Shown: piece by piece, positions 30,759 to 44,101 of the stretch
Numbering within the stretch: the first letter of the stretch is position 1
Layout: each line of letters opens with the position of its first letter
NCBI RefSeq assembly: GCF_003628505.1
Contig: NZ_RBZP01000011.1
Span: 41,913-105,912, forward strand
DNA length: 64,000 nt
Origin: Oceanobacillus halophilus
Lineage (GTDB): Bacteria > Bacillota > Bacilli > Bacillales > Amphibacillaceae
Reading direction: 5' to 3'
The notes under the pieces: generated by a model
What the model was told of the DNA's origin: nothing
Seen by the model: only the letters and a program-made list of their open reading frames with translations
The model's database searches: none
Position numbers and translations under genes: made by a program

Positions 30759-31949
30759 TTATTTTTGGATAGATGTTACAACACCAGATCCAACAGTACG
30801 TCCACCTTCACGGATAGAGAAGCGTGTACCGTCTTCAATAGCGATTGGAGCAATAAGCTCAACTGTCATTTCAGTGTTATCTCCTGGCATTACCATTTCA
30901 GTTCCTTCTGGAAGTGTAATAACTCCAGTTACATCCGTTGTACGGAAGTAGAACTGAGGACGGTAGTTAGAGAAGAAAGGAGTATGACGTCCACCTTCAT
31001 CTTTTGATAAAACATAAACTTCTGCTTTGAAGTTAGTGTGTGGTGTAATTGAACCAGGCTTTGCTAGTACTTGACCACGGTTGATGTCTTCACGAGAAAC
31101 ACCACGAAGTAGTGCACCAATGTTGTCACCAGCTTCTGCATAGTCAAGAAGCTTACGGAACATTTCAACACCTGTAACAGTTGTTTTACCAGACTCTTCT
31201 GATAGACCGATGATCTCAACTTCGTCACCGACTTTAACTTGACCACGCTCAACACGTCCAGTTGCAACAGTACCACGACCTGTGATAGAGAATACATCCT
31301 CAACAGGCATCATGAATGGTTTGTCATTGTCACGTTCTGGAGTTGGAACATATTCGTCAACTGCAGCCATTAGATCAACGATTGCTTGTTCATATTTTTC
31401 TTCACCTTCAAGTGCTTTAAGAGCAGAGCCGCTGATAACTGGTACGTCATCACCAGGGAAGTCATATTCAGTTAATAGATCACGAACTTCCATTTCTACT
31501 AGTTCTAGTAATTCTTCATCGTCAACCATGTCAACTTTGTTTAAGAATACTACGATTGAAGGTACACCTACGTTTTTAGATAGTAGGATGTGCTCACGAG
31601 TTTGTGGCATTGGACCATCTGCAGCAGATACTACTAGGATAGCTCCGTCCATTTGTGCAGCACCAGTGATCATGTTTTTAACATAGTCAGCGTGACCTGG
31701 GCAGTCTACGTGTGCATAGTGACGAGTATCAGTTTCATATTCTACGTGAGAAGTAGCAATTGTAATTCCACGTTCTTTTTCTTCTGGAGCACCGTCAATT
31801 TGGTCATATGCCATTGCGCTACCTTTACCAGATTTTTTATGCATTACAGTTGTAATTGCAGCTGTTAAAGTTGTTTTACCATGGTCAACGTGTCCGATTG
31901 TACCAATGTTAACGTGACTTTTCGAGCGGTCGAATTTTTCTTTAGCCAT
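30759..31949 (-). CDS. tuf: Elongation factor Tu
   Basis: The protein has 396 residues. GTPase motifs: [32 protein letters not shown] and NKVD. Domains 2 and 3 follow, with [13 protein letters not shown] and the C-terminal [13 protein letters not shown]. It delivers aminoacyl-tRNA to the ribosome. A single tuf copy follows fusA in the usual str order. Ribosome binding site AAAGGAGGAA is strong. Confidence 0.99.
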   Translation of the reverse strand: MAKEKFDRSKSHVNIGTIGHVDHGKTTLTAAITTVMHKKSGKGSAMAYDQIDGAPEEKERGITIATSHVEYETDTRHYAHVDCPGHADYVKNMITGAAQMDGAILVVSAADGPMPQTREHILLSKNVGVPSIVVFLNKVDMVDDEELLELVEMEVRDLLTEYDFPGDDVPVISGSALKALEGEEKYEQAIVDLMAAVDEYVPTPERDNDKPFMMPVEDVFSITGRGTVATGRVERGQVKVGDEVEIIGLSEESGKTTVTGVEMFRKLLDYAEAGDNIGALLRGVSREDINRGQVLAKPGSITPHTNFKAEVYVLSKDEGGRHTPFFSNYRPQFYFRTTDVTGVITLPEGTEMVMPGDNTEMTVELIAPIAIEDGTRFSIREGGRTVGSGVVTSIQK

Positions 31950-32000
31950 TTATAGTTCCTCCTTTAGGTAAATAAAAGTAATTTTAAAATTTATGTGTAA

Positions 32001-32030
32001 CTAAGAAATAATATTAGCATTATTTCTTAG
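32001..32030 (-). repeat. Perfect inverted repeat between fusA and tuf
   Basis: CTAAGAAATAAT and ATTATTTCTTAG are separated by about six bases. The hairpin is AT-rich and has no direct T tract in the transcript direction. It could be a processing site or stabilising structure ahead of tuf. Confidence 0.55.
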
Positions 32031-32071
32031 TCTTCACTAACTGTTATACGTTACCTTGCCGAAAAAATCAA

Positions 32072-34150
32072 TTATTCTCCAGCGTTTTTCTTAATAATTT
32101 CTTCTGAAATTGACTTAGGTACTTCTTCATAGTGATCGAAATGCATGGAGTATGTTCCACGACCTTGCGTGTTTGAACGTAATGCAGTTGCATATCCAAA
32201 CATTTCAGAAAGTGGCACCATAGCTTTGATAATTTGTGCATTACCACGTGCTTCCATTCCTTCAACGCGACCACGTCTTGAAGTTACATCACCCATAATG
32301 TCACCCATGTATTCTTCAGGAACAGTGATTTCCACTTTTTCAACTGGTTCTAGGATTACAGGGTTACATTTATTTTTGGCGGATTTAAGTGCCATAGAAG
32401 CAGCAACTTTAAATGCCATTTCGTTTGAGTCAACATCATGATAGCTACCATCATATAATGTTGCTTTTACATCGATTAGTGGATATCCAGCTAATACACC
32501 TTGTTCCAACGATTCTTCAACACCCTGTTGAACAGCTGGGATGTATTCACGCGGTACAACACCACCGACGATTTTATTAACGAACTCAAACCCAGCGCCT
32601 TCTTCGTTAGGTTCAAATTTAATCCACACGTGACCATATTGTCCACGTCCACCAGACTGACGTACGAACTTCCCTTCGACTTCAGCTGCTGAGCGGAATG
32701 TTTCACGATAAGCAACTTGTGGAGCACCAACGTTAGCTTCAACCCTAAACTCACGTTTTAGACGGTCAACGATGATGTCAAGGTGTAGTTCACCCATACC
32801 AGAAATGATTGTTTGACCAGTTTCTGTGTTTGTTTCAGTTTTGAACGTTGGGTCTTCTTCTGCTAGTTTAGATAGAGCAATACCCATCTTATCTTGGTCA
32901 GCTTTTGTTTTAGGTTCAATAGCAACGGAGATAACTGGGTCAGGGAATTCCATGGATTCTAGAATAACTAAACTTTTCTCATCACATAGTGTATCCCCAG
33001 TGCCTGTATCTTTCAAACCAACAGCTGCCGCAATCTCACCAGAATATACTGTAGGTACTTCTTCACGGTGATTTGCGTGCATTTGTAGAATACGACCTAC
33101 ACGCTCACGTTTGTCTTTAACAGAGTTCTTCACGTATGAACCAGAATCAAGTGTTCCTGAGTAAACACGGAAGAATGTTAGTTTACCAACATAAGGGTCA
33201 GTCATAACTTTAAATGCTAACGCAGAGAAAGGTTCTTTGTCGCTTGATGGACGAGTTACCTTCTCTTCTGTCCCAGGAACAATACCTTCGATTGGTGGTA
33301 CATCCGTTGGAGCTGGAAGGTAATCAAGAACACCATCCAACATTAATTGAACACCTTTGTTTTTAAACGCTGATCCACAAAATACTGGATAGAATTCAAC
33401 ATTTAGTGTAGCTGTACGAATTGCCTGTTTTAACTCTTCGTTGGTAAGTTCTTCACCTTCGAGATATTTCATCATAAGCTCTTCGTCAGATTCAGATACA
33501 GCTTCAATTAAGTTATTACGCAATTCCTCTGCTTTCGCTTTGTATTCTTCTGGAATTTCACGAGCGTCAGCACGTGTACCTAAATCATCTTCATAGTAGT
33601 ATGCTTTCATTTCAATTAGGTCAATAATTCCTTCGAATTGATCTTCAGCACCAATTGGTAATTGAACAGGATGTGCATTTGCACCTAAACGTTCACTTAA
33701 TGTGCCTGTAGAATATAGGAAGTCTGCACCGATTTTATCCATTTTATTAATGAATACAATTCTCGGTACGCCATAGGTTGTAGCTTGACGCCAAACAGTT
33801 TCTGTTTGTGGCTCTACACCAGACTGCGCATCTAGAACCGTTACAGCACCATCAAGTACACGTAATGAACGTTCAACTTCAACTGTGAAGTCTACGTGCC
33901 CAGGTGTATCAATGATGTTGATTCGATGCTCTTTCCATTGAGCTGTTGTAGCAGCAGATGTAATCGTGATTCCACGTTCTTGCTCCTGCTCCATCCAGTC
34001 CATTTGCGAAGCGCCTTCGTGTGTTTCTCCAATTTTATGAATACGTCCTGTATAGAAAAGAATACGCTCGGTAGTTGTTGTTTTACCTGCATCAATATGC
34101 GCCATAATACCGATATTACGCGTCTTTCCCAAGGAGAACTCTCTAGCCAT
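32072..34150 (-). CDS. fusA: Elongation factor G
   Basis: The protein has 692 residues. GTPase motifs: [34 protein letters not shown] and NKMDKIG. Domains II to V follow, including [11 protein letters not shown] and [28 protein letters not shown]. It drives translocation and, with RRF, recycling. It lies 41 nt after rpsG. Confidence 0.98.
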   Translation of the reverse strand: MAREFSLGKTRNIGIMAHIDAGKTTTTERILFYTGRIHKIGETHEGASQMDWMEQEQERGITITSAATTAQWKEHRINIIDTPGHVDFTVEVERSLRVLDGAVTVLDAQSGVEPQTETVWRQATTYGVPRIVFINKMDKIGADFLYSTGTLSERLGANAHPVQLPIGAEDQFEGIIDLIEMKAYYYEDDLGTRADAREIPEEYKAKAEELRNNLIEAVSESDEELMMKYLEGEELTNEELKQAIRTATLNVEFYPVFCGSAFKNKGVQLMLDGVLDYLPAPTDVPPIEGIVPGTEEKVTRPSSDKEPFSALAFKVMTDPYVGKLTFFRVYSGTLDSGSYVKNSVKDKRERVGRILQMHANHREEVPTVYSGEIAAAVGLKDTGTGDTLCDEKSLVILESMEFPDPVISVAIEPKTKADQDKMGIALSKLAEEDPTFKTETNTETGQTIISGMGELHLDIIVDRLKREFRVEANVGAPQVAYRETFRSAAEVEGKFVRQSGGRGQYGHVWIKFEPNEEGAGFEFVNKIVGGVVPREYIPAVQQGVEESLEQGVLAGYPLIDVKATLYDGSYHDVDSNEMAFKVAASMALKSAKNKCNPVILEPVEKVEITVPEEYMGDIMGDVTSRRGRVEGMEARGNAQIIKAMVPLSEMFGYATALRSNTQGRGTYSMHFDHYEEVPKSISEEIIKKNAGE

Positions 34151-34191
34151 GTATTCTTCTCCTTTCTATAAAAAACTTTAATTTGTTTAGA

Positions 34192-34662
34192 TTACCAGCG
34201 ATAATGAGCGAATGCTTTATTAGCTTCAGCCATTTTATGCATTTCTTCACGTCTTTTAACAGAAGCACCTGTGTTGTTCGATGCGTCTAAGATTTCATTA
34301 GCAAGACGTTCTTCCATAGTCTTTTCTCCACGAAGACGTGAATAGTTTACTAGGTAACGCAATCCTAATGCTTGACGTCTTTCTGGACGCACTTCTACTG
34401 GTACTTGGTAGTTCGAACCACCAACACGACGAGCACGCACCTCAAGTACTGGCATAACATTTTTCATTGCTTGTTCAAAAACCTCCATTGGTTTTTGTCC
34501 ACTTCTTTCAGCAACTAGTTCAAATGCTTTATAAAGAATTTTTTGTGCCTTACCACGTTTCCCGTCAACCATAATTTGGTTGATAAGACGAGTAACTAAT
34601 TTTGAGTTGTATAGCGGATCTGGTAGTACATCACGCTTTGCTACTGGACCTTTACGAGGCAT
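34192..34662 (-). CDS. rpsG: 30S ribosomal protein S7
   Basis: The protein has 156 residues, [40 protein letters not shown], with [27 protein letters not shown]. It organises the 30S head 3' domain and the E site. The C-terminus ends NKAFAHYRW, the usual length. Confidence 0.98.
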   Translation of the reverse strand: MPRKGPVAKRDVLPDPLYNSKLVTRLINQIMVDGKRGKAQKILYKAFELVAERSGQKPMEVFEQAMKNVMPVLEVRARRVGGSNYQVPVEVRPERRQALGLRYLVNYSRLRGEKTMEERLANEILDASNNTGASVKRREEMHKMAEANKAFAHYRW

Positions 34663-34700
34663 GGGTCATCCTCCTTTCATATCTAAGTTGAATACTTTTA

Positions 34701-35120
34701 TTATTTTTTCTCTTTAGGTTTCTTAGTTCCGTATTTAGAACGTCCTTGCATACGACCTTCTACACCAGCAGTGTCAAGTGCACCACGAACAATATGGTAA
34801 CGCACACCTGGTAAGTCCTTAACACGACCACCACGAAGTAAAACTACACTGTGTTCTTGAAGGTTGTGTCCAATCCCTGGGATATATGCTGTAACTTCCA
34901 TGTTGTTAGACAAACGTACACGAGCATATTTACGTAACGCAGAGTTTGGTTTTTTAGGAGTCAACGTACCAACACGTGTACATACACCACGTTTTTGTGG
35001 AGAATCTTGGTCAGTAAGTGACTTTTTAAAACTATTGTACCCTTTGTTAAGCGCTGGAGAGTTAGCTTTTTTTGGTTTACTAACTCGACCTTTACGTACA
35101 AGTTGATTAATAGTAGGCAT
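34701..35120 (-). CDS. rpsL: 30S ribosomal protein S12
   Basis: The protein has 139 residues, [29 protein letters not shown], with [17 protein letters not shown] and [15 protein letters not shown]; streptomycin-resistance positions (the lysines in TPKKPNSA and GGRVKDLPG) look wild type. It sits at the decoding site and heads the str genes. Confidence 0.98.
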   Translation of the reverse strand: MPTINQLVRKGRVSKPKKANSPALNKGYNSFKKSLTDQDSPQKRGVCTRVGTLTPKKPNSALRKYARVRLSNNMEVTAYIPGIGHNLQEHSVVLLRGGRVKDLPGVRYHIVRGALDTAGVEGRMQGRSKYGTKKPKEKK

Positions 35121-35239
35121 TTAATTTGTCCTCCCTTCCTAAATAATATGATTTTAAAACTGTAACTAGTGAATATATTCAACGCTCTGTAATTCCACAC
35201 ATCCAGGCGGTTCATTTTTTTGTAAAAAAGGTGGCGGAA

Positions 35240-35506
35240 TTATTCCGCTTTGATCAACTTTTTCACCGCAACTGCAGACGCGCCAACTTCTATACCACAC
35301 GCAGCTCCCAACTTCTTTTTAGAAGCAACAACCTTACATGGTATATCCAGTTCTTTCGCTAAACTAGCTACTTTTTGTGTTATGTGCCTGTCAGCATCAT
35401 CAGCAATGAACACTTCACTTATATCACCATTTTTCATGGCCTTAAGTGTTTGCTTCATCCCAATTATCAAGTGTGATTGCACTTGCGTCACTTTTTCATA
35501 AGACAT
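35240..35506 (-). CDS. rplGB: L7Ae-family ribosomal protein (YbxF-type)
   Basis: The protein has 88 residues, MSYEKVTQVQSHLIIGMKQTLKAMKNGDISEVFIADDADRHITQKVASLAKELDIPCKVVASKKKLGAACGIEVGASAVAV. The L7Ae fold binds kink-turns in RNA; in Bacillus this protein occupies the same rpoC-rpsL position and binds K-turns, but its ribosomal role is not settled. It lies 119 bp before rpsL and 154 bp after rpoC. Confidence 0.92.
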   Translation of the reverse strand: MSYEKVTQVQSHLIIGMKQTLKAMKNGDISEVFIADDADRHITQKVASLAKELDIPCKVVASKKKLGAACGIEVGASAVAVKKLIKAE

Positions 35507-35660
35507 CTATCGTATCCTCCAAAGTAACAATAATAATCGGAAGCACCTTGAATATAGTACCATCCTAATATTTTTATGTCAATATCAAAACAACTATTTT
35601 CTTAAGGATATTTTATAGGTGCTTCCAATTCTTTATCACTTTTACGTTATTTTTCTCTAA

Positions 35661-38600
35661 CTATTGTACTGTCTCTGTTTCTATCTCTTCTGTTGTTTCT
35701 TCTTCTGGCTTATCTAATATTGGTTTTATACTGCGGTATTGCTGCATTCCTGTGCCCGCTGGTACCAATTTACCAATAATGACATTTTCTTTAAGTCCGA
35801 GTAACTCATCTCGTTTTCCTTTGATAGCAGCATCCGTAAGAACACGTGTAGTTTCTTGGAATGATGCCGCTGATAAGAAGGAATCTGTTTCCAAGGAAGC
35901 CTTTGTAATACCAAGTAATACTGGTCTTCCTGTAGCTGGATTTCTTCCATCAAGGAGAACTGATTTGTTAGCATCTTTGAATTGGTGTAATTCAAGGAGT
36001 GAACCTGGTAATACTTCTGTATCACCGGAGTCAACAACTCTAATTTTACGTAGCATTTGACGAACCATTACTTCTACGTGTTTATCACCAATTTCAACCC
36101 CTTGCATACGGTAAACTCGTTGTACTTCGCGAAGAATGTACGCTTGAACACCTTCCACACCTTTTACGCGCAACAAGTCTTTAGGGTCAATGGAACCTTC
36201 TGTGAGTTCCTGACCAGCTTCCACTTCGTCCCCTTCAGCAACTTTCAGTCTCGCGTTATAAGGAACAGTGTATGCTCTTTGTTCCACATCGCCTTGAATA
36301 ATGATTTCTTGTTTATCTTTGGCTTCGTTAATTTCGAGCACTCGACCATAAATTTCTGTAATAACCGCTTGACCTTTAGGGTTCCTTGCTTCAAACAACT
36401 CTTGAATACGTGGTAAACCTTGTGTGATGTCATCACCAGCTACACCACCAGTATGGAATGTACGCATAGTTAACTGTGTACCCGGTTCACCAATAGATTG
36501 AGCAGCAATAATACCTACAGCTTCTCCAACCTCAACGTCTGATCCTGTAGCAAGGTTACGTCCATAACATTTTTGACAAACGCCATGTTTGGTATTACAT
36601 GTAAATGCACTACGTATTGTTACTTTTTCTATTTCTGCTTCGACAATTTCTTTCGCTTGGTCTTCAGAAATTAGAGCATTCTTCTCTACTATGACAGAAC
36701 CAGTTTCTGGATGCTTAACTGTCATAAATGCAGTGCGTCCAATCAATCGATCTAGCAATGGCTCAATAACCTCTGTACCATCAACTAACGCTTCGACTTC
36801 TAAACCACGGTCTGTACCACAATCTTCTTCCCGAATGATAACATCTTGAGCCACATCAACAAGACGACGAGTTAAGTAGCCAGAGTCAGCAGTCTTCAAG
36901 GCTGTATCCGCTAGACCTTTACGTGCACCGTGTGTTGAAATAAAGTATTCTAACACAGTTAATCCTTCACGGAAACTTGACTTGATTGGCAACTCAATAA
37001 TTTTACCAGCTGGGTTGGCCATCAAGCCACGCATACCTGCAAGCTGTGTAAAGTTAGACGCGTTACCACGAGCACCTGAATCACTCATCATAAAGATTGG
37101 GTTTCGATGACTCAAGGATTTCATTAGCTTCTCTTGGATAACATCCTTGGTTTGAGTCCATATAGATATTACACGGTCATAACGTTCTTCTTCTGTAATT
37201 AAACCACGACGGAATTGTTTCAGTACTTTATCAACTTTAGACTGTGCATCATCCAAAATTTCCTGTTTCTCAGGTAATACAACAATATCCGAAATACCTA
37301 CTGTCATACCAGCTTTGGTCGAATAGCTAAACCCTAAGTCTTTCATTCGGTCAAGCATTTTCGATGTTTCTGTAATCTTAAATCGTTTAAATACCTCGGC
37401 GATGATGTCACCTAAGAAACCTTTTTTAAATGGTTTAACAATATCTCGTTTACTAATCTCTTCCTTGACATTCGTTCCTTGCTCTATAAAATATACCTCC
37501 GGAGTCTTCTCTTCCAAGTTAGTCCGAGTAGGTTCATTCATATAAGGGAATGAATCAGGCAATATTTCATTAAATATTAGTTTACCAACAGTTGTTAGCA
37601 ATAATTGATTATGCTGTTCTTGCGTAAATGTTTTATTATTTAAGCTGGAAGCCTGAACAGCAACCCTTGTATGAAGGTGTACGTAACCATTTTGATACGC
37701 GATCATTGCCTCACTAATATCTTTAAACACACTTCCTTCACCAATAGCCCCTTCACGTTCTAAGGTTAAGTAATAGTTTCCTAATACCATATCCTGTGAA
37801 GGTGTAACTACCGGTTTTCCATCTTTCGGATTTAAGATGTTTTGTGCAGCAAGCATTAACAAGCGAGCTTCAGCTTGAGCCTCTGCTGATAACGGTACGT
37901 GAACGGCCATTTGGTCTCCATCAAAATCCGCATTATAAGCCGTACAAACGAGTGGGTGCAAACGAATTGCGCGACCTTCAACTAGTGTAGGTTCGAAGGC
38001 CTGAATTCCCAGTCTATGCAAAGTCGGCGCACGGTTAAGTAGTACCGGATGTTCTTTAATGACATCTTCAAGGACATCCCATACATCAGGATGTACACGT
38101 TCAATTTTCCGTTTAGCAGACTTAATATTATGCGCTAAACCTCTTTCAACCAATTCTTTCATAATGAACGGTTTAAATAATTCTAAGGCCATCTCTTTTG
38201 GCAATCCACATTGATACATTTTCAAGTGTGGTCCAACAACGATAACCGAACGACCAGAATAGTCAACACGTTTTCCAAGTAAGTTTTGACGGAAACGACC
38301 TTGCTTACCTTTAAGCATGTGTGATAAGGATTTTAATGGACGGTTACCCGGACCAGTTACCGGACGTCCTCTACGACCATTATCAATCAATGCATCCACT
38401 GCTTCTTGAAGCATACGTTTCTCATTTTGAACGATTATGCTCGGAGCACCTAAATCTAATAGTCGTTTCAAGCGATTATTACGGTTAATAACACGACGAT
38501 ACAAATCATTTAAGTCGGATGTTGCAAAACGACCACCATCAAGTTGAACCATTGGACGAATTTCAGGCGGGATTACCGGTAAAACATCCAAAATCATCCA

Positions 38601-39272
38601 ATCTGGATCATTTCCAGAGTTACGAAAAGCTTCCAGTACTTCTAATCTTTTAATGGCTCTTGTACGACGCTGTCCTTGAGCAGTCTTCAATTCTTCTCTT
38701 AACGCATCCACTTCTTTTTCTAGGTCGATATCTTGCAATAGCTTCCTAATTGCTTCTGCACCCATTTGCGCTTTAAATGTATTGCCATATTTATCGTAAT
38801 ATGCACGGTATTCCTTTTCAGATAGTAATTGCTTCTTCTCTAACGCAGTACTACCAGGATCGGTAACGATATAAGCAGCAAAATAAATTACTTCTTCCAA
38901 CGCTCTAGGTGACATATCCAAAACAAGACCCATACGACTAGGAATACCCTTGAAATACCAAATATGTGATACCGGGGCTGCTAGTTCAATGTGCCCCATA
39001 CGTTCACGACGCACTTTAGATTTAGTAACTTCTACTCCACAACGGTCACAGACTACACCTTTGTAACGTACACGTTTATACTTTCCACAATGACATTCCC
39101 AGTCCTTTGTTGGTCCGAAAATTCGTTCACAGAACAGACCATCTTTTTCTGGTTTTAATGTACGATAATTAATGGTTTCTGGTTTTTTCACCTCACCATA
39201 GGACCAAGAGCGGATTTTCTCCGATGAAGCCAAGCCGATTTTCATATACTCAAAATTATTTACATCTAGCAA
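35661..39272 (-). CDS. rpoC: RNA polymerase beta-prime subunit
   Basis: The protein has 1203 residues from TTG 39272 ([40 protein letters not shown]), chosen because GGGAGGAAGG lies just upstream; a longer frame begins 26 codons earlier without signal. The zinc ribbon [20 protein letters not shown], catalytic [12 protein letters not shown] and trigger loop [10 protein letters not shown] are present. It lies 93 bp after rpoB. Confidence 0.97.
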   Translation of the reverse strand: MLDVNNFEYMKIGLASSEKIRSWSYGEVKKPETINYRTLKPEKDGLFCERIFGPTKDWECHCGKYKRVRYKGVVCDRCGVEVTKSKVRRERMGHIELAAPVSHIWYFKGIPSRMGLVLDMSPRALEEVIYFAAYIVTDPGSTALEKKQLLSEKEYRAYYDKYGNTFKAQMGAEAIRKLLQDIDLEKEVDALREELKTAQGQRRTRAIKRLEVLEAFRNSGNDPDWMILDVLPVIPPEIRPMVQLDGGRFATSDLNDLYRRVINRNNRLKRLLDLGAPSIIVQNEKRMLQEAVDALIDNGRRGRPVTGPGNRPLKSLSHMLKGKQGRFRQNLLGKRVDYSGRSVIVVGPHLKMYQCGLPKEMALELFKPFIMKELVERGLAHNIKSAKRKIERVHPDVWDVLEDVIKEHPVLLNRAPTLHRLGIQAFEPTLVEGRAIRLHPLVCTAYNADFDGDQMAVHVPLSAEAQAEARLLMLAAQNILNPKDGKPVVTPSQDMVLGNYYLTLEREGAIGEGSVFKDISEAMIAYQNGYVHLHTRVAVQASSLNNKTFTQEQHNQLLLTTVGKLIFNEILPDSFPYMNEPTRTNLEEKTPEVYFIEQGTNVKEEISKRDIVKPFKKGFLGDIIAEVFKRFKITETSKMLDRMKDLGFSYSTKAGMTVGISDIVVLPEKQEILDDAQSKVDKVLKQFRRGLITEEERYDRVISIWTQTKDVIQEKLMKSLSHRNPIFMMSDSGARGNASNFTQLAGMRGLMANPAGKIIELPIKSSFREGLTVLEYFISTHGARKGLADTALKTADSGYLTRRLVDVAQDVIIREEDCGTDRGLEVEALVDGTEVIEPLLDRLIGRTAFMTVKHPETGSVIVEKNALISEDQAKEIVEAEIEKVTIRSAFTCNTKHGVCQKCYGRNLATGSDVEVGEAVGIIAAQSIGEPGTQLTMRTFHTGGVAGDDITQGLPRIQELFEARNPKGQAVITEIYGRVLEINEAKDKQEIIIQGDVEQRAYTVPYNARLKVAEGDEVEAGQELTEGSIDPKDLLRVKGVEGVQAYILREVQRVYRMQGVEIGDKHVEVMVRQMLRKIRVVDSGDTEVLPGSLLELHQFKDANKSVLLDGRNPATGRPVLLGITKASLETDSFLSAASFQETTRVLTDAAIKGKRDELLGLKENVIIGKLVPAGTGMQQYRSIKPILDKPEEETTEEIETETVQ

Positions 39273-39365
39273 GGAGCCTTCCTCCCTTTTAATGTGCGTT
39301 TTTTCATACATATATTTTAAGCTAGAGAATTGATAGCAAAAAGCTAACAACCCTCTATCTTTATC

Positions 39366-42300
39366 TTAATGTTCTTCTACTTCTAAGTTAAGCTTGCTAG
39401 CCGATTGACTATCATCTTCTTCAAGATCACGCATGTCAATTTCATCTTCTTTGCTATTAAGCATTTTCACATCCATACCAAGACTTTGAAGTTCTTTGAT
39501 AAGTACCTTGAATGATTCAGGGACACCGGGTTCAGGGACATTGTCGCCTTTAACAATGGATTCATAAGTTTTCACACGACCAACAATATCATCGGATTTA
39601 ACAGTTAGGATTTCTTGGAGTGTGTACGCTGCACCATATGCTTCAAGTGCCCAAACTTCCATCTCTCCAAAACGCTGTCCACCAAATTGTGCTTTACCAC
39701 CCAAAGGTTGTTGTGTAACAAGAGAGTAAGGTCCGGTTGATCGAGCATGTAATTTATCATCGACCATGTGTGCAAGTTTTATCATATACATAACACCTAC
39801 AGAAACACGGTTATCAAAAGGGTCTCCTGTCCGACCATCATAAAGAACGGTTTTGGCATCTCTTGACATACCAGCTTCCTCTAGCGTTTCATATACATCT
39901 TCTTCATTTGCTCCATCAAACACCGGTGTAGCAACATGAATACCAAGTAATCTAGCAGCCATACCTAAATGCAGTTCAAATACCTGTCCGATGTTCATAC
40001 GTGATGGTACACCTAATGGGTTAAGCATAATATCTACAGGTGTTCCATCAGGTAAGAATGGCATATCTTCTTCTGGTAGGATTTTAGAAATAACCCCTTT
40101 ATTACCATGTCGACCAGCCATCTTATCTCCTTCGTGAATCTTACGTTTTTGTACGATATAGGCACGAACTAACTGGTTTACACCAGGTGGCAATTCATCT
40201 CCGTCTTCACGGTTGAAGATCTTAACGTCTAAGACAATACCTCCCGCACCATGCGGCACACGTAAGGATGTATCACGTACTTCTCTTGCCTTTTCTCCAA
40301 AAATTGCATGGAGCAGTCTTTCTTCTGCTGATAACTCGGTAACCCCTTTTGGCGTTACCTTACCAACTAAAATATCTCCATCGGTAACTTCCGCACCAAC
40401 ACGGATAATTCCATTTTCATCCAGATTCTTCAGAGCATCTTCCCCAACGTTAGGAATGTCTCTTGTGATTTCTTCTGGACCTAATTTTGTGTCTCTTGCT
40501 TCTGATTCATACTCTTCAATATGGATAGAAGTATATACATCATCTTTCACAAGTCTTTCACTCATAATAATCGCATCTTCGTAGTTGTAACCTTCCCATG
40601 TCATGAAAGCTACAAGAACATTTTGGCCTAAAGCCATTTCTCCATCTTGCATAGATGGACCATCTGCAAGAACTTCCCCTTTTGTAACTCGGTCACCCTC
40701 ACTGACAATCGGGCGCTGATTTATACAAGTTCCAGCATTTGAGCGAATGAATTTTTGTAAATTATAACGATCTACATCGCCTTGGATTTCTTTCCCATCA
40801 ACTTCCGATACTCGACGGACTACAACCTCTCTCGCCTCAACTCTCTCTACAATACCGTCATGTCTACAGATGGTAGCAGCACCAGAGTCTTTACCATTAA
40901 CGTATTCCATACCAGTACCAACAATTGGTGCTTGTGGTTTTAACAAAGGAACAGCTTGACGTTGCATGTTTGCACCCATCAGAGCACGGTTGGAGTCATC
41001 GTTTTCCAAGAAAGGAATACATGCTGTAGCAGCCGAAACAACTTGTTTAGGCGAAACATCCATGTAATCAATTTGCTCTCTTTTCACAACAATGTTTTCT
41101 CCACGGAAACGGGAAATAACTTCTTCACTTTCAAATATATTATCTTCATTTAACGGCGCATTCGCTTGGGCAACAATATAATTATCTTCTTCATCAGCCG
41201 TTAGATAATCAATTTCATTTGTTACTTTGCCAGTCTCCGAATCAACCCGACGATACGGCGTCTCGATAAAACCAAATTCATTAACTTTCGCAAAAGAAGA
41301 AAGAGAGTTAATCAAGCCGATATTTGGGCCCTCAGGAGTTTCAATTGGACACATTCTCCCGTAGTGGGAGTAATGGACATCTCGCACCTCAAAACCAGCT
41401 CGTTCACGAGTTAAACCACCAGGTCCTAAAGCTGACAAACGACGTTTGTGTGTTAACTCAGCTAACGGGTTCGTTTGATCCATAAATTGGGATAACTGTG
41501 AACTTCCAAAGAATTCTTTAATAGAAGCAATTACCGGTCTAATGTTAATTAATTGTTGCGGTGTAACACTTGATGTATCCTGAATGGACATTCTCTCACG
41601 TACCACTCGTTCCATCCGTGAAAGACCAATACGGAACTGGTTTTGTAGTAACTCACCAACAGAACGAAGTCTACGATTTCCTAAATGATCTATGTCGTCC
41701 GTATCTCCAACTTCATGCAGCAAGTTAAAGAAATAACTGATAGAAGCTAAAATATCTGCAGGTGTAATATGTTTGATGTCTTTTTCTACATTCCCATTAC
41801 CTATAACATGGAGAACTCTTTCACCACTTGGGTCCGTTGGATCGATAATTTTTACAGTTTGAAGCGTGATTTCATCTTCAAGTACACCATCATGTGGTTG
41901 TTGAACTGTTTCACCAAGCATATCTTCCTTACGTTCTAAATATGGGATTAGCTTATTTAACAGTTTTCTTTCTAGACGATCGCCTTTTTCTGCTAAAACC
42001 TCGCCTGTTTCTGGGTCAACAACCGTTTCAGCTAGTACTTGATTTAACAGGCGATTTTTTATGTTAAGTTTCTTGTTCATTTTATATCTACCAACACGCG
42101 CTAAATCATATCGTTTTGGATCAAAAAATCTGGAAACAAGTAAACTTTTTGCGTTTTCTACAGTTGGTGGTTCACCAGGACGCAATCGCTCGTAAATTTC
42201 TAACAACGCTTTTTCTGTTGTTTCCGTATTATCTTTTTCTAATGTATTTTTAAGGTATTCATTCTCACCAAATAATTCGATGATTTCTTGATCAGTACCG

Positions 42301-42902
42301 AATCCGAGCGCACGCAATAGTACAGTGATTGGCAATTTACGTGTACGGTCAATTCTTACGTGAGCTACATCCTTTGCATCGGTTTCGAATTCTAACCATG
42401 CACCGCGGTTAGGGATAACCGTAGCTCCAATACCCCGTTTACCATTTTTATCAATTTTTTCATTAAAATAAACACTTGGCGAACGTACAAGCTGAGATAC
42501 AATTACTCGTTCTGCACCATTAATCACAAACGTTCCTGTATCAGTCATTAATGGGAAGTCACCCATAAACACCTCTTGTTCTTTTACTTCGCCAGTCTCG
42601 TTATTAATCAAACGAACTTTAACTCGTAGTGGGGCATTATAAGTAACATCTCTTGATTTAGACTCGTCTACATCATACTTTGGATCACCTAAACTGTAAT
42701 CGACAAATTCAAGTGATAAATTACCCGCAAAGTCTTCAATAGGAGAAATATCTTTAAACATTTCCCTTAGCCCCTCTTCTAAGAACCATTCATAAGAAGA
42801 AGTTTGAATTTCTATTAAATTTGGTAGCTCTAATACTTCACTAATACGTGCATAGCTCCTGCGTTTTCGGTGCCGTCCATATTGAACTAGTTGACCTGTC
42901 AA
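39366..42902 (-). CDS. rpoB: RNA polymerase beta subunit
   Basis: The protein has 1178 residues from TTG 42902 ([40 protein letters not shown]), matching Bacillus RpoB; AAGGGGTGA lies just before it and overlaps an alternative GTG. The rifampicin region [32 protein letters not shown] is wild type. A long leader with its own promoter precedes it. Confidence 0.97.
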   Translation of the reverse strand: MTGQLVQYGRHRKRRSYARISEVLELPNLIEIQTSSYEWFLEEGLREMFKDISPIEDFAGNLSLEFVDYSLGDPKYDVDESKSRDVTYNAPLRVKVRLINNETGEVKEQEVFMGDFPLMTDTGTFVINGAERVIVSQLVRSPSVYFNEKIDKNGKRGIGATVIPNRGAWLEFETDAKDVAHVRIDRTRKLPITVLLRALGFGTDQEIIELFGENEYLKNTLEKDNTETTEKALLEIYERLRPGEPPTVENAKSLLVSRFFDPKRYDLARVGRYKMNKKLNIKNRLLNQVLAETVVDPETGEVLAEKGDRLERKLLNKLIPYLERKEDMLGETVQQPHDGVLEDEITLQTVKIIDPTDPSGERVLHVIGNGNVEKDIKHITPADILASISYFFNLLHEVGDTDDIDHLGNRRLRSVGELLQNQFRIGLSRMERVVRERMSIQDTSSVTPQQLINIRPVIASIKEFFGSSQLSQFMDQTNPLAELTHKRRLSALGPGGLTRERAGFEVRDVHYSHYGRMCPIETPEGPNIGLINSLSSFAKVNEFGFIETPYRRVDSETGKVTNEIDYLTADEEDNYIVAQANAPLNEDNIFESEEVISRFRGENIVVKREQIDYMDVSPKQVVSAATACIPFLENDDSNRALMGANMQRQAVPLLKPQAPIVGTGMEYVNGKDSGAATICRHDGIVERVEAREVVVRRVSEVDGKEIQGDVDRYNLQKFIRSNAGTCINQRPIVSEGDRVTKGEVLADGPSMQDGEMALGQNVLVAFMTWEGYNYEDAIIMSERLVKDDVYTSIHIEEYESEARDTKLGPEEITRDIPNVGEDALKNLDENGIIRVGAEVTDGDILVGKVTPKGVTELSAEERLLHAIFGEKAREVRDTSLRVPHGAGGIVLDVKIFNREDGDELPPGVNQLVRAYIVQKRKIHEGDKMAGRHGNKGVISKILPEEDMPFLPDGTPVDIMLNPLGVPSRMNIGQVFELHLGMAARLLGIHVATPVFDGANEEDVYETLEEAGMSRDAKTVLYDGRTGDPFDNRVSVGVMYMIKLAHMVDDKLHARSTGPYSLVTQQPLGGKAQFGGQRFGEMEVWALEAYGAAYTLQEILTVKSDDIVGRVKTYESIVKGDNVPEPGVPESFKVLIKELQSLGMDVKMLNSKEDEIDMRDLEEDDSQSASKLNLEVEEH

Positions 42903-43343
42903 CTGCTTCACCCCTTAAATAATACGTATTGTAGAATACTAATCCTACTTTTTAAAAAAGGTATATTTATTTAAAACACTACTAGTTCGCTAACTAGTGT
43001 GTTTTTTAAAACTTCAAATGATACTCTCATAAGATAAAGAAACTTTAACAAAACCTTTATGTCTAATTATGTAAGAATCCAATACTTGATGAGGAAGCTG
43101 TCATGTTAAAGAGCCAATTACATTCCCTTTTAATATTTTCAAATAATAGTTTACAGATTTAACTGTTAAACGTTATAATAAGGAAAAGATAAGGATAGAT
43201 TCTACGTAACATCCTCATTTTCCCTCGATTCTAACAGTTTTTCCTATCCGCAGTGAAATATACATTCATATTTCACAAAGATTCTACTTGACATAAAAAT
43301 CCCATTATTAGCATTTTACTATACTAACATAAGAGTATCGTTT
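42903..43343 (-). promoter_or_regulatory. Long rpoB leader with promoter and hairpin
   Basis: A sigma-A-like promoter spans 43321-43349: -35 TTGACC (43344-43349) overlapping the stop of the methyltransferase gene, a 17-bp spacer and -10 TAGTAT (43321-43326). The transcript would have a leader of about 400 nt. Near its end (42974-43006) ACACACTAGTT pairs with AACTAGTAGTGT and is followed by TTTTAAAT, a possible attenuator. The rest of the gap is AT-rich without a supported gene. Confidence 0.6.
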
Positions 43344-43345
43344 GG

Positions 43346-43948
43346 TCAATTATTTATTGCCTTTATAATAAAATAACCTTTATCTCTAGCTACTATATCC
43401 ACTTCACCGAAGAGGTCCTCTAGTTTTTGTTTAGCAGAAGGCGCTCCTTGCTTCTTCTGAATAACCACCCATAATTCTCCATTTGGGAGCAACGCTGATT
43501 TAGATTCTTCAAACATTTTATAAACAACTTTTTTACCCGCTCTAATTGGTGGATTTGTAACAATTGCCGCAAACAAACGTTTACCCACATTCGCTAAACC
43601 ATCACTATGGATTATTTCGGTGTTAACTATTTGATTCCGCTTAGCATTTAACTCCGCTAAACTTAACGCTCTTTTATTTATATCAGCCATAACAATATTT
43701 CTATCTTGGAAACTATTCGCCAAGGCAATACCGATTGGACCGTATCCGCATCCCACATCTAATATATCACCAGATATTATAGGAGCTTCAAACGTTTCTA
43801 TTAATAAACGGGAACCGAAATCTACTTCATTTTTTGAGAAGACTCCTATATCACTAGTAAACGTAAATTCCCTGTCTCTTAATATATATTTCCATGTTTT
43901 TGGCGAACTTTTAGAATGAGGTTGTTGTGAAAAGTAATGCTCAGTCAC
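43346..43948 (-). CDS. RsmC-like 16S rRNA (guanine) methyltransferase family protein (YbxB-type)
   Basis: The protein has 200 residues, class I SAM methyltransferase: ILDVGCGYGPIGIALANSF (motif I), VMADINKRALSLAELNAKRN and catalytic VTNPPIRAG. The NPPIRAG motif is typical of RsmC/RlmG-like N2-guanine enzymes. In Bacillus the homologue has the same position between rplL and rpoB. The substrate in this organism is not shown. Confidence 0.85.
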   Translation of the reverse strand: MTEHYFSQQPHSKSSPKTWKYILRDREFTFTSDIGVFSKNEVDFGSRLLIETFEAPIISGDILDVGCGYGPIGIALANSFQDRNIVMADINKRALSLAELNAKRNQIVNTEIIHSDGLANVGKRLFAAIVTNPPIRAGKKVVYKMFEESKSALLPNGELWVVIQKKQGAPSAKQKLEDLFGEVDIVARDKGYFIIKAINN

Positions 43949-44048
43949 ATGGGCACCTACTTTACTATATTAATTGTGTGTGTTCAAAAAACGACGAGAT
44001 CGTTGTTTTAAACATATATGAAGAAAATATTCTTGGTAGTTGGTAGTT

Positions 44049-44082
44049 GAAAAGAGCTCTGCCGGAAACCGGCGAGCTCTTA
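44049..44082 (-). terminator. Terminator after rplL
   Basis: AAGAGCTCGCCGG pairs with CCGGCAGAGCTCTT around TTT on the minus strand, followed by TTC. It is a strong GC-rich stem about 20 nt past rplL. It can end the rplJL transcript, with partial readthrough to the downstream genes. Confidence 0.75.
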
Positions 44083-44101
44083 CATGAAAGATATAACCTA
44101 A

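Noticed and set aside
35121..35239. Dedicated str-operon promoter upstream of rpsL
   Set aside because: A TTGAAT is present, but the expected -10 position is only generally AT-rich; not reported as a site.
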